Below, in pieces: positions 9,391 through 19,276 of a DNA stretch of 64,000 nt; positions within the stretch are counted from its first letter, which is position 1, and the number at the start of each line of letters is the position of its first letter. Below the pieces are notes generated by a model, which searched no databases, had not been told where the DNA came from, and saw only the letters and a list, made by a program, of their open reading frames with translations. Origin of the DNA: Bog-756 sp049517675. Lineage in GTDB: Bacteria; Actinomycetota; Acidimicrobiia; Acidimicrobiales; RAAP-2. Position numbers and translations under genes: made by a program. The stretch spans positions 1 through 64,000 of the forward strand of contig JBEKRV010000009.1 in NCBI GenBank assembly GCA_049517675.1, read 5' to 3'.

Positions 9391-9960
9391 ATGACCGCAC
9401 GTCCCGTGAACCGTCCAACCGTCGTGGGATCCGCCAACCTCGCCGACCTCTACGGACTCCCCCTGATCGACTGGGCAGGCATCGAGGACCGGCTCGCGCT
9501 CGGCGTCTCCCAGGCTCCCGGCACGGGCGGCCCCGATCGTCACACGAGCTGGTTGGCCACGGTCGACCGGGACGGGAGTCCGCACGTCACGGGCATCGGT
9601 GCACTGTGGCACGAGGGGACGTTCTGGTTCGAGACCGGGGCGCAGTCCCGGAAGGGGAGGAACCTCGCCCGCGATCCGCGTTGCACGTTGAGCCTCGCCA
9701 CACACGAATTCGACCTCGTCGTCGAGGGCACGGCGGAGGTCGTCACCGACCGGAATACCGTCGCCACCATGGCCGAGCAGTGGAATTCCCAGGGCTGGCC
9801 GGCCAGGGTCGACCCCTCGGGCGTGGCGCTGACCGCCGACTACAGCGCCCCGTCCGCCGGACCTCCGCCGTGGTCCTTGTACCGCCTGGTGCCGCTCCGA
9901 GCCGTGGCGATCTCGACCGTCGAGCCAGGAGGGGCAACCCGCTGGCGATTCGCCACCTAG
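9391..9960 (+). CDS. PPOX-fold flavin/F420-type oxidoreductase family protein
   Basis: A 189-residue protein with the split-barrel fold of the pyridoxamine-phosphate-oxidase superfamily. The core SWLATVDRDGSPHVTGIGAL, then FWFETGAQSRKGRNLARDPR and DLVVEGTAEVV, match actinobacterial members that bind FMN or F420. ATG at 9391 is chosen because the much longer open frame to its left overlaps the divergent ABC gene and has no protein-like content. The substrate is unknown. Many relatives are F420-dependent reductases of biliverdin or aromatic compounds, but cofactor choice cannot be settled here. Confidence 0.8.
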   Translation: MTARPVNRPTVVGSANLADLYGLPLIDWAGIEDRLALGVSQAPGTGGPDRHTSWLATVDRDGSPHVTGIGALWHEGTFWFETGAQSRKGRNLARDPRCTLSLATHEFDLVVEGTAEVVTDRNTVATMAEQWNSQGWPARVDPSGVALTADYSAPSAGPPPWSLYRLVPLRAVAISTVEPGGATRWRFAT

Positions 9961-10021
9961 CTCCGGCGACCGCGACCCTGGTCGCCGTCGGGGCCGAGGC
10001 CGGGACCGGGCGCGGTGGCCC

Positions 10022-10477
10022 TCAGTACCCCGTGTCCGAACCGTCGTCCGCCAAGGGAAGCCGGAGCCACGAGATCATCTGGCGGAGCTGGTCGTATGCC
10101 GCCAGGCGAGCCTCGTCGGTGCCCGCCTCCTCGGCACCGTCGACGACCGCTCCCAGCCGGTGGACCATCGACGGACCCAGTTCGAGGAGGCCACCGCTGC
10201 CGGCCGACGCCCACTTCGCCAGCACGTAGTGGACGATCGCTCCCTCGGGAATGTCCATCGCATGGGCCAGGTTGCCGATGGTCGCCATCGGGTCCACGCG
10301 GGCGTACAGGGCGACGTCCGCCTTGAAGTTGGCGTCGGGGTCGTCCTCGTCCCACGGGCCGTACCAGCCGACGAGCTCGACCAGACGGGTGTCCCCTTCC
10401 ACCCGTTCGATGCTAACCCCGTCGAGGATCGGAGCCCGCGCCCGCCCGGTTCCCGATCGCCGGCGGCCCGACCGCAC
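10022..10477 (-). CDS. Small conserved actinobacterial protein, possibly DUF6027
   Basis: 151 residues, with a charged core reading EDDPDANFKADVALYARVDP, then DIPEGAIVHYVLAKWASAGS and LELGPSMVHRL. I recall this pattern from an actinobacterial domain of unknown function (DUF6027), from memory only. There is no signal peptide or membrane helix. The listed start is GTG at 10477; another GTG at 10405 would still keep the conserved core. It is divergent from the kdpD-like gene, with a perfect inverted repeat in between and only six bases from this start. No function can be given. Confidence 0.6.
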   Translation of the reverse strand: MRSGRRRSGTGRARAPILDGVSIERVEGDTRLVELVGWYGPWDEDDPDANFKADVALYARVDPMATIGNLAHAMDIPEGAIVHYVLAKWASAGSGGLLELGPSMVHRLGAVVDGAEEAGTDEARLAAYDQLRQMISWLRLPLADDGSDTGY

Positions 10478-10483
10478 GGTCGC

Positions 10484-10528
10484 GGCTACGCCACGTGTTG
10501 GCCACGGTGCCCACCACGTGGCGTAGCC
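10484..10528. promoter_or_regulatory. Perfect 14-bp inverted repeat between divergent genes
   Basis: GGCTACGCCACGTG (10484-10497) and its exact complement (10515-10528) flank a 17-base centre. It lies right before the start of the small conserved gene and about 110 bases ahead of the kdpD-like gene. It could be a regulator binding site for both, or an RNA hairpin. The inner CACGTG hexamers are themselves palindromes. Confidence 0.6.
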
Positions 10529-10636
10529 TGGGGTGGTTGGGAGACCGGGGAGTGATCGTGTTGACCTTGTACCTCGCGCTGGACCGCTCGGACGACCAGT
10601 GACCGCGCTACGTTCGCCGGGCAGCTAGGGGACCGC

Positions 10637-13338
10637 GTGGCACGAGGGACGTTGAGGCTGTATCTGGGGGCGGCCCCGGGGGTCGGCAAGACGTACGCCA
10701 TGCTCAACGAGGGCTGGCGCCGCCGCGAGCGCGGCACCGACGTCGTGATCGGCTGGGTGCAGGAGCACGGTCGACCCCAGACCGACGCGCAGATCCGCGA
10801 CCTGCCCATCTTCCCCCGTCTGCACTTCGAGTACCGGGGCCAGCACTTCGAGGAGATGGACGTCCCGGGCCTGCTGGCGAGGAAGCCCGAACTCGTCCTG
10901 GTGGACGAACTGGCCCACTCCAACGTCCCCGGGTCCCGCCATGCCAAGCGGTGGGAGGACGTGGAGGAGCTCCTCGACGCCGGGATCAACGTCATCTCGA
11001 CCATCAACCTCCAGCACCTCGAGTCGCTCAACGACGTGGTGGAACGGATCACCGGGGTCGCCCAGCAGGAGACCGTTCCCGACCCGGTGGTGCGGGCCGC
11101 CGACCAGATCGAACTGGTCGACATGGCCCCCGAGGCCCTCCGACGCCGTCTGGCCCACGGCAACGTCTACCCGCCGGAGCGGATCGACGCCGCACTCGGC
11201 AATTACTTCCGGACCGGGAACCTCACCGCCCTGCGGGAGCTTGCCCTGCTGTGGGTGGCCGACCGGGTCGACGAGGAGCTCCACGACTACCGGGAGCGCC
11301 ACGGCATCGCCGGGGCGTGGGAGACCAAGGAGCGTGTGGTGGTCTCCCTCTCCGGCTCGCCCGGGAGTGCGGTCCTCGTGCGGCGGGCGGCGCGTATGGC
11401 CATGCGGACCAAGGCCGAGCTGGTCGGGGTCCACGTGCGTACCGACGACGGCATCTCGCGCGGAGGCACAGAGGGCCTCCGACGCAACCGGACCCTGCTC
11501 GACGACCTCGGCGGGCGCTACGTGGAGGTGGTCGGCGCCGACATCGCCCCGGCGCTGGTCCAGGTGGCCCGGGCCGAGAACGCCACCCAGCTCGTACTCG
11601 GGGCCACCCACCGGAGCCGCCTCTCGGAGTTCCTCCGGGGGTCGGTCATCAACTCGGTGATCCGGGCCGCCGAAGGGGCCCTCGACGTCCACGTCATCGC
11701 CACCGACGCCGCCCGGCACGACGAGTCCGGAGCCGACGACGTCACCGAGGCCGAGTCGGTGCAGCCCGCCGCTCCACGGCGCCAGCGCCGGCTCCTCTCC
11801 CCCCTGTCCGTCCGGCGCCGGACCGCGGCCGTCGCCATCGGCGTCATCGGCTTCCCGCTCCTGACGCTGATCCTGACCTCGACCAGGTCCCACTCCGGCC
11901 TGTCGACCGCCCTCAGTTCCTACCTGGTCCTGGTCGTGGCCGTGGCGGCGACCGGGGGGGTGTGGCCGGGGATCCTCGCCGCCGTCGTCGGCTTCCTGCT
12001 CTCCAACTACTACTTCGCGCCCCCCATCCACACCTTCACCATCGGCGACGCCCGGGACGTGCTGGCGTTGGTCATGTTCATGGTCACCGCCGGGGTGGTG
12101 AGCGTCCTGGTCGACTTCGCCGCCCGACAGACGGCATCGGCGCGCCAGGCCCGCTCCGATGCCCGGATGCTGGCCCGGGTGGCCGGCCGGCTCGTCTCAC
12201 CCGAGGGGAACCCGTTGCCCAGCCTCCTCGACGAGCTGGTCGTGGCCTTCCACCAGGAGTCCGCCGCCATCCTGCGGTCGGTACCGGATCCGGCCGGTGG
12301 CCCCGATGGTGCCGCCTGGACCCCGGTGGCGTCGGCGGGGACGGCGCCACCCGCGTCCCCGAGCGACGGGTCCCTCTCGATCCCCCTGACCGAGTTCGAC
12401 GTCCTGGTCCTGGACGGACCCGGCCTGACCGCAGAGGACCGGGACATCCTCGCCGCGTTCGCCGCCCAGCTGGCCGCCGCGCTCGAGAGCGACCGGCTCC
12501 ATGCCGAGGCCGCCGAGGCCGATTCGCTGGCCCGGGCCAACCAGCTGCGCTCCGCGCTCCTCGCCGCGGTGAGCCACGATCTGCGCACGCCGCTCGCCTC
12601 GATCAAGGCCGCATCCTCCAGCCTCCTGTCCGAGCAGCTCGACTTCGGGCCGGACGAGACCCGGATCCTGATCCACACCATCGACGACGAGGCCGACCGG
12701 CTGGGCGTCCTGGTGGAGAACCTGCTCGACATGAGCCGTCTGGAGACCGGGGCGATGGAGATCCTGTGGAGGACCACCGACGTCGAGGAGCTCATCGACA
12801 CCGCACTGGCCAGCCTCGGTCCGAGGGGCCAGGGCGTCGCCCGCACCGTCGAGGCCGACGTGCCGGCGATCGAGACCGACCCGGTTCTCGTCGACCGGGT
12901 CATCGCCAACCTGGTCGACAACGCCCTCGTGCACGGGGGGGACCGACCGGTACGGGTGGAGGCCGGCTGTGTCGCCGGGCGGGTCGACATCCGGGTGGTC
13001 GACCACGGGCCGGGCATCAAGGCCGCCGATCGCGAACGGGTATTCCTCCCCTTCCAACGGCTGGGCGACGGCCAGAGCCGGGTCGGGGTGGGCCTGGGCC
13101 TCGCCGTGTCCCGCGGATTCGCCGAGGCGGTCGGGGGAGAGTTGGATCTGGAGGACACGCCGGGCGGGGGCTGCACCATGGTGCTGCGTCTGCCGGTGTC
13201 CTCCGACCGGACCCCGTCGATCATCGACGCCGACGCCGACGCCGACGTCCTGGGGGACGACGAAGTGGTCGAGGACGTCATGGACGAGGGCGACAAGGCG
13301 GCAGCCGGTCGGGTTCCTGACGACGTCGAGGCGAACCC

Positions 13339-13342
<4 letters not shown>
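10637..13342 (+). CDS. kdpD: KdpD full-length osmosensing histidine kinase
   Basis: 901 residues with all KdpD parts in order. The N-terminal KdpD domain has Walker A GAAPGVGKT at 11-19 and VDELAHSNVPGS; a universal-stress-protein domain follows at about 235-355. Four membrane helices (about 390-490) and a GAF-like sensor section precede the dimerisation/phosphoacceptor box SHDLRTPL with His647 and an ATPase domain with NLVDNALVHG and GVGLGLAVSR. KdpD senses low K+ or osmotic stress and phosphorylates KdpE. The gene overlaps the next one by four bases (GTGA). The kdpFABC transport genes are not here but at 48.7-53.3 kb, where a second, split KdpD occurs, so this copy may serve other targets. 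Confidence 0.93.
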
Positions 13343-14079
<737 letters not shown>

Positions 14080-14110
14080 GGCCCTGAGGCCCTGAGGCCA
14101 GCCGGCCAGC

Positions 14111-14821
14111 TCAGTAGAAGAGCGCGCCGACCAGGGCGAGGACCACCACCGAGATCGCGATCCACACCGAGAAGAACCGGATCAGCCGCACCCGATACCA
14201 CGTCGCGCCCTCGTAGCGGCCCCTGCCGGCCCGTATCCAGAGCCCCAGCACGATGATGAGGAGCAGGATCAGGTGGGCCAGTGACGATCCCATGAAGAAC
14301 TCGTAGGTGGAGGCGTAGGCACCGTCGATCGTGGTGAACGGCAGCTTCTGGAACTGGTAGATCTGCGCGCCGACCGCGGCGAGCAGGAGCACGAAGGCCA
14401 GGCCGGCCGATCCCGAGACCGCCCGGCGGCCGGCGGCCTTCTTGGCCGAGGACTCGGTCATCCACACGAACGCCGCGGCCAGGACGGCCAGGACGGCCAC
14501 GACGACCGAGTACCACGGATCGGCCCGGGTGATCTGTTGGACGATCGGGTTGCCCAATCCGTCCGTACACGGATTGGCCTTCGAGCACTGGGCTCCGTTC
14601 CACATGCCGTTGGTGTTGAGCGCCCGCAGGTAGAACCAGGTGAACGTCTCCAGGAGGAGGAAGAGGGCGTCGCCCGCGATGAGCAACCACAGGGCCAGAC
14701 GTTCCTTCTGATCGCGCTGCAGGGCCGTCTCGTGGTGGCCACCGGGGTTCTCGGCGCCCGCGACCGCCGGGCCGTGGCCGTCGTCGTGTCCGTGCCCGTG
14801 GTCGGTCGTGGTGATCGACAT
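14111..14821 (-). CDS. ctaE: Cytochrome c oxidase subunit III
   Basis: 236 residues of the haem-copper oxidase subunit III family. A His/Gly/Asp-rich start (GHGHDDGHG) precedes a series of membrane helices, including LALWLLIAGDALFLLLETFT and a C-terminal VRLIRFFSVWIAISVVVLAL. Between helices 1 and 2 is a loop with two cysteines (GAQCSKANPCTDG) that I do not associate with typical actinobacterial members and that may form a disulphide outside the membrane. The start codon overlaps the subunit I stop by one base (TGATG), so the genes form one operon. Confidence 0.9.
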   Translation of the reverse strand: MSITTTDHGHGHDDGHGPAVAGAENPGGHHETALQRDQKERLALWLLIAGDALFLLLETFTWFYLRALNTNGMWNGAQCSKANPCTDGLGNPIVQQITRADPWYSVVVAVLAVLAAAFVWMTESSAKKAAGRRAVSGSAGLAFVLLLAAVGAQIYQFQKLPFTTIDGAYASTYEFFMGSSLAHLILLLIIVLGLWIRAGRGRYEGATWYRVRLIRFFSVWIAISVVVLALVGALFY

Positions 14822-16788
14822 CAGTTGCCCCCCTCCGGGTCGAACGGTTCACCCGAAGCCCCGGAGCCGGCCGGCACCAGCTCGGGTTCTTCCGACGGTG
14901 CGTACTCGGGCACCTCCTGGCCGTCCGGAATGCCTTCGCCGTAGGTGTACGGGTCGGAGGTCACCACCGGGTCGACGAGGAAGTTCTCGAGGGGTACCGG
15001 GGTGGGCACCTTCCACTCGAGGGACTTCGCGTGCCACGGGTTCGCCGGGGCGAGCTTCCCGCTTCGCCATCCGTGCAGCATCATGTAGAGGAAGACGATC
15101 CATCCGGCCATCAGGAGGTAGGCGCCGACGCTCGACATCACGTTGGCGTCGAGGAACTTCGGGTCGTAGTAGGCCACCCGGCGGGGCATTCCCTGGAATC
15201 CCTCCCAGAACTGGCCGAAGTAGGTGACCTGGATGCCGATGGCGATCATCCAGAACGCCACCTTCCCGATCCGTTCGTTGAGCATCCTGCCCGAGACCTT
15301 CGGGAACCAGTAGCAGACTGCCGCCGTGGCCCCGATCATGGCGCCACCGAGCAACGTGTAGTGGAAGTGGGCCGTCACGAACATGTCCCCGTGGAAGTAC
15401 TGGTCGGCCGGCACGTCCGACAGGTAGATGCCGGTCACCCCGCCGATGATGAAGTTCCAGACGAAGAGGTAGATGAAGTACATGGGCAGCCTCGTCCAGA
15501 TGCTCCCCTTCCAGAGGGTCCCGATGGTGCACAGGAAGATGATCCCGGTCGGGATGGAGATGATCTCGGTCGTCAGCATGAACGGCCCGGCCAGGTTGGG
15601 TGCCCACCCGGTGGTGAACATGTGGTGGGCCCACACCATGATCGACAGTGCGGCGATCGCCACGAACCCGGCGACGGCGATCTTGTAGCCGAACACCGGT
15701 TTGCGGGCGAACGTGCTCGCGATCTCCAGTACCGCGCCGACGGCCGGGAGGAGGATCACATAGACCTCGGGATGCCCCATGATCCAGAAGATGTTCTCGT
15801 AGAGCCAGCCCGAGCCGCCCACCGAGGCGACGAAGAACGAGGTGCCGGTGGCCCGGTCGGTGATCATCATGGTCATGACCAGCAGGAAGGCCGGCATGGC
15901 GTAGAGCCCGAGGGCACTGCCCACGATCGCACCCCAGGTGAAGATGGGCAGCCGGCCCATGGTCATGCCCTTCGCCCGCATGGTGATGACGGTCACGATG
16001 ACGTTGACGCCGGCGATGGTGACCGACACGACGAAGGTGATGATGGTCATGGCGAAGGCGTCCATGGCCGGCGGCGCCTGCACCGAAAGGGGTGCGTACG
16101 TTGTCCATCCGGCGTTGACGCCGCCGAGGAAGAACGTCGACAGCAGGCAGGGGACCGCCGAGACGACCACCCAGAAGCTCATGGCGTTGAGCCTGGGGAA
16201 GGCCATGTCCTTGGCGCCGATCATGATCGGTATGACGAAGTTGGCGAAGGGACCCGTCACCATGATGATGGTGGCGATGATCATCACCATGCCGTGGATC
16301 GTGACGATCGAGTTGTACGTCTGCGGATCGAGGAACGTCGAGTGCGCGGTGATCAACTGGGTCCGGATCATCATGGCCAGGGAACCGCCGACCCCGAACA
16401 GCACCATGACCAGCACCAGGTACTGGGTCCCGACCACCTTGTGGTCGGTGCAGAACTTCAGGTAGCGGGAGCTGCCCTGGCCGACACCGGCCGCGTAGAG
16501 CTCGTCCTCGTGACTCTGGTCGTGGCCCAGGATCCAGCGGATCGGGGCGTTGAACGTGCCCATGCCGATGTTGAAGCCGACGACCCAGCCGACCATGGTG
16601 CAGGTGACCACCATGTCGGTTCCCCAGTTGGACCCCTGGACGAGCGCGTGGGAGACGAGCCATGCCACGAAGCCGAGGAAGATGCCGAACCCGAGGCCCG
16701 TCCAGATGCTCTGGTGCCGGTAGAGGCCGCCGGCCGTCGGCCCGAGCTTCGTGTCTTCGAGGAGTGGTGGAGCCACGGCTGTCGTCAC
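14821..16788 (-). CDS. ctaD: Cytochrome c oxidase subunit I
   Basis: 655 residues, catalytic subunit of an aa3/caa3-type oxidase. Metal ligands are clear: IHGMVM (low-spin haem His), GHPEVYVI (CuB His and cross-linked Tyr), AHHMFTTG (CuB His pair) and HFHYTLLGG (haem a3/a His pair). The family core starts at about residue 118 (KVVGTQYLVL). Ahead of it lie two additional predicted membrane helices (about 31-49 and 58-79) and a polar loop, HDQSHEDELYAAG, that I do not expect in ordinary CtaD. It is second of the three core oxidase genes in the order II-I-III. A 91-base gap separates it from subunit II. Confidence 0.95.
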   Translation of the reverse strand: MTTAVAPPLLEDTKLGPTAGGLYRHQSIWTGLGFGIFLGFVAWLVSHALVQGSNWGTDMVVTCTMVGWVVGFNIGMGTFNAPIRWILGHDQSHEDELYAAGVGQGSSRYLKFCTDHKVVGTQYLVLVMVLFGVGGSLAMMIRTQLITAHSTFLDPQTYNSIVTIHGMVMIIATIIMVTGPFANFVIPIMIGAKDMAFPRLNAMSFWVVVSAVPCLLSTFFLGGVNAGWTTYAPLSVQAPPAMDAFAMTIITFVVSVTIAGVNVIVTVITMRAKGMTMGRLPIFTWGAIVGSALGLYAMPAFLLVMTMMITDRATGTSFFVASVGGSGWLYENIFWIMGHPEVYVILLPAVGAVLEIASTFARKPVFGYKIAVAGFVAIAALSIMVWAHHMFTTGWAPNLAGPFMLTTEIISIPTGIIFLCTIGTLWKGSIWTRLPMYFIYLFVWNFIIGGVTGIYLSDVPADQYFHGDMFVTAHFHYTLLGGAMIGATAAVCYWFPKVSGRMLNERIGKVAFWMIAIGIQVTYFGQFWEGFQGMPRRVAYYDPKFLDANVMSSVGAYLLMAGWIVFLYMMLHGWRSGKLAPANPWHAKSLEWKVPTPVPLENFLVDPVVTSDPYTYGEGIPDGQEVPEYAPSEEPELVPAGSGASGEPFDPEGGN

Positions 16789-16879
16789 GTTCGTACCCTT
16801 TCGGTGCTGCGTCCTGAACTGTTGCGCGCCTTCGAGCTGCTGTCCGGGTTCAAGTCCCGATCACCCGACGGGCCCATCC

Positions 16880-17749
16880 CTACGACGACGCCACGGACGT
16901 CGGCGCGCCTGCTGCCGTCGTCGAGGCGGAGGACGGAGTGGCGTCCGCCACCTGGTCGGCGGCGGTCGACGTCGCCCCGTGGACCTGGAGCCACTGGGCG
17001 AACTGCTGGGGGCTGACGACGTCGCCGTCGTTGTACATGAACGCGTGGTAGAGGCCGCAGAGCTGGCTGCACCGGACCGTGAACGTGCCCAGCCTGTTCG
17101 GCGTCGTGCGGATGACCGTCGTCACGTTCGGGTTGGCGTCGACCTGGATCCCGAGCGCCGCCGGCCAGAACCCGTGGGTCACGTCCTCCGACGTCACGTT
17201 GAACTCGACGGGGCGGTTCACCGGCAGTTCGAGTGTGCGGGTCTCCACACCGGTGCCCGGGTAGCTGTAGGTCCAGACCCACTGCTGACCGGTGACATCG
17301 ACCTGGAGCGTGTTCGGATGGGAGGTCTGCTGTGCGCTCAGCACGGTGATGCCCCAGGCCAGCAGGACGACCACCAGGAACGTCGAGAGACTCAGCCACA
17401 GCACCGTCACCGGCCCGTTGCCACGCTGGGGGGCACCGTCCGGCGGAGGCTCGTCCGGGTCGCCCTTGTAGCGCCAGGCGACGAGGCTGTAGAAGGCCAC
17501 GGCATAGACGAACGCCGCCACCGGGGCGGCCAGGACGGTGAAGAACACGATCGTCGACCACACATCGCTTCCCGAGGGCGAGAGCAGGCTGGGGAGCAGG
17601 TGATGGGGTGCGAACACCCCGATCAGCACGCCGACCGTGGTGAAGACCAGCCAGATCAGGAAGATCTTCCCGCCGGCCCGCGAGAAGAACGGCTCGCCGC
17701 CCAGGAAGGTGTTCGCCTCGATGTCGTCTACCTCTTGCTCAAACGACAT
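16880..17749 (-). CDS. ctaC: Cytochrome c oxidase subunit II with CuA site
   Basis: 289 residues. Two membrane helices (about 30-50 and 68-90, with a third hydrophobic stretch near 117-135) lead to the exported cupredoxin domain. The CuA ligands are visible: His in EDVTHGFWPAAL, and the cluster CSQLCGLYHAFM with both Cys, the bridging Glu position replaced by Gln-Leu, His and Met. A Ser/Thr/Ala-rich tail ends the protein. There is no haem c motif (CxxCH). The start lies inside the end of the cupredoxin gene (11-base overlap), so both are co-translated. Confidence 0.93.
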   Translation of the reverse strand: MSFEQEVDDIEANTFLGGEPFFSRAGGKIFLIWLVFTTVGVLIGVFAPHHLLPSLLSPSGSDVWSTIVFFTVLAAPVAAFVYAVAFYSLVAWRYKGDPDEPPPDGAPQRGNGPVTVLWLSLSTFLVVVLLAWGITVLSAQQTSHPNTLQVDVTGQQWVWTYSYPGTGVETRTLELPVNRPVEFNVTSEDVTHGFWPAALGIQVDANPNVTTVIRTTPNRLGTFTVRCSQLCGLYHAFMYNDGDVVSPQQFAQWLQVHGATSTAADQVADATPSSASTTAAGAPTSVASS

Positions 17750-18527
17750 GCACGAACCCCGACATGAACCCGTACGAACCCATCACACCTCCGAAGCTCG
17801 CGACCATCGATCCGCAGGGAAATTCGCAGTTCCACGCGTAGGTCCCCTTCCCTCCCGAGATGAAGCTGAACACGATCGTGTAGGACTGCCCGCCGTCATC
17901 GTTCGACGAACCCTGCGGCAGGTTGCTGTTCGTGGGCAGGGGGACGTTCAGGAAGAAGTTCGGGTCCACGCCGGGAGCGCCCCGCATGGTGAAGGTGTGC
18001 CCGATGTTGTTGGGGTCCCACTGGGTGACCGTCTGCGTCTTGCCGTCGGGAGCCGTGATCGTCGCGGTGCCGCCGACCGTTCCGGCCACCTTGGCGAACC
18101 ACGGATTGTTGAGCGAGCCGCCCGAGTCGTACTGGTGGACGGTGACCGTCACCAGCGCATGGGCCGGCACCTGGAACTGGTTGGTGAACCCGTAGGCCGG
18201 CCAACTCGGATTGCCGTGCGGATGGACCGGCTTGCCGCCGACCGATCCCGTCGAGTCGGGGTAGGTCTGGAACGAGAGCGCCACGTGCTGGAGCGACTGC
18301 CCGTTGACCACCTCGGTGCCGAGCGACTTGGCCACCTCCACCCCGTTCGGGTAATTGGGTGACGCGTAGGCCTGCGACATGAAGAACGCGGCGATCCCGC
18401 CGACCGCCACGAGCGCCACCACGAAGGTCACGATCAATCCGACGGGCTTGACCCTCGAGGACACCGCATCCGCCGGCTCGTGGTCCGATCCGCCTGCCAA
18501 TGGTTCGTTATGAGTCACGGCCCTCAC
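17739..18527 (-). CDS. Membrane-anchored cupredoxin-like protein leading the oxidase operon
   Basis: 262 residues. One membrane helix at about 28-50 places the rest outside the cell. The exported part looks like a cupredoxin barrel: IGHTFTMRG (His177), strands, then AWNCEFPCGSMVASFGGVMG with Cys234, Cys238 and Met249. The Cys-x3-Cys spacing recalls CuA, but the His that normally follows the second Cys is absent, so the site may be a mononuclear blue-copper or a modified centre. It is the first gene of the oxidase operon and overlaps ctaC, suggesting it delivers electrons or copper to the oxidase. GTG at 18527 is listed; GTG at 18518 is equally possible. I do not know a named family for it. 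Confidence 0.65.
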   Translation of the reverse strand: MRAVTHNEPLAGGSDHEPADAVSSRVKPVGLIVTFVVALVAVGGIAAFFMSQAYASPNYPNGVEVAKSLGTEVVNGQSLQHVALSFQTYPDSTGSVGGKPVHPHGNPSWPAYGFTNQFQVPAHALVTVTVHQYDSGGSLNNPWFAKVAGTVGGTATITAPDGKTQTVTQWDPNNIGHTFTMRGAPGVDPNFFLNVPLPTNSNLPQGSSNDDGGQSYTIVFSFISGGKGTYAWNCEFPCGSMVASFGGVMGSYGFMSGFVHVV

Positions 18528-18774
18528 TTTCCACGGGCTGGCGCCCCAGCAGGCCGACTGCGCCTGCTACCGATGTGATCGTTCCGTCTTCACAGCACCT
18601 TAGCGGCCCTCGGGAGGAAAACCCAGTGGATGACTGCACAACTATTCATAGCAAACTTCCAGGGAGAATTCACCGACCGTTCACGGTGGTGGCCGGGACC
18701 GACGATCGACACCGCCGCATGGCCCGGGGTGACCCGGGCCCCGGACCGCGGCGGACGGTCGGTAGGGTGGCCAC

Positions 18775-19239
18775 GTGGCATCCCGCCGACCCGACGACCG
18801 CACCCCCGGTCCGAACTCCGGGGAGAGCGACACGGGTCCGTCCTCCGGGCGCCTGAGGGGGGCTGACGCGTTCCGGCTCCATCTCACGCTCGGTGCCGGT
18901 CTCACGATCTGCATCGCCGCCTTCGTGATCGAGGTCATCCGTGCGCTGGACGGCAACACGCTGAGTTGGGCGTACGTCTTCGAGTGGCCGATCTTCGCCG
19001 TGTTCGCCGTCTACATGTGGTGGAACCTCCTCCACGGCCGGGACGGATCCCGGCGCAAGCCCCCGGGTCGGGACCATGTCGGGCCGGACGGGCCCCGTGC
19101 GGGGGGTGACGGATCCGCAGCCCACGCGGACGGGGTCGATCCGGGCGACGCCGACCTCCTGGCCTGGCGCGAGTACCTGAAGAAGATGGAGGCCGACGAG
19201 GCCCGCACCGCCGGACCTGACTCCTCGGGTCCCGAGTGA
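18775..19239 (+). CDS. Small two-helix membrane protein of unknown function
   Basis: 154 residues starting at GTG 18775. The polar N-terminus is followed by two membrane helices (about residues 35-57 and 66-86, the second rich in Trp and Tyr: VYMWWNLLHG), then a charged tail ending in LLAWREYLKKMEADEA. It is divergent from the oxidase operon and convergent with ctaG. The position between the two suggests, but does not show, a link to oxidase assembly. I do not recognise the family. Confidence 0.6.
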   Translation: MASRRPDDRTPGPNSGESDTGPSSGRLRGADAFRLHLTLGAGLTICIAAFVIEVIRALDGNTLSWAYVFEWPIFAVFAVYMWWNLLHGRDGSRRKPPGRDHVGPDGPRAGGDGSAAHADGVDPGDADLLAWREYLKKMEADEARTAGPDSSGPE

Positions 19240-19276
19240 CCCGCGATCCCGGTCCGGACCGCACCGTCGCCTCCGG

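Noticed and set aside
8260..9960. A 566-residue protein on the plus strand
   Set aside because: Only the last 189 codons (from 9391) read as protein; the rest is antisense to the ABC transporter genes.
15031..17016. A 661-residue plus-strand frame across the oxidase genes
   Set aside because: His/Asp/Gly/Arg-rich reading opposite ctaD and ctaC, which have clear metal ligands; typical of antisense frames in GC-rich DNA.
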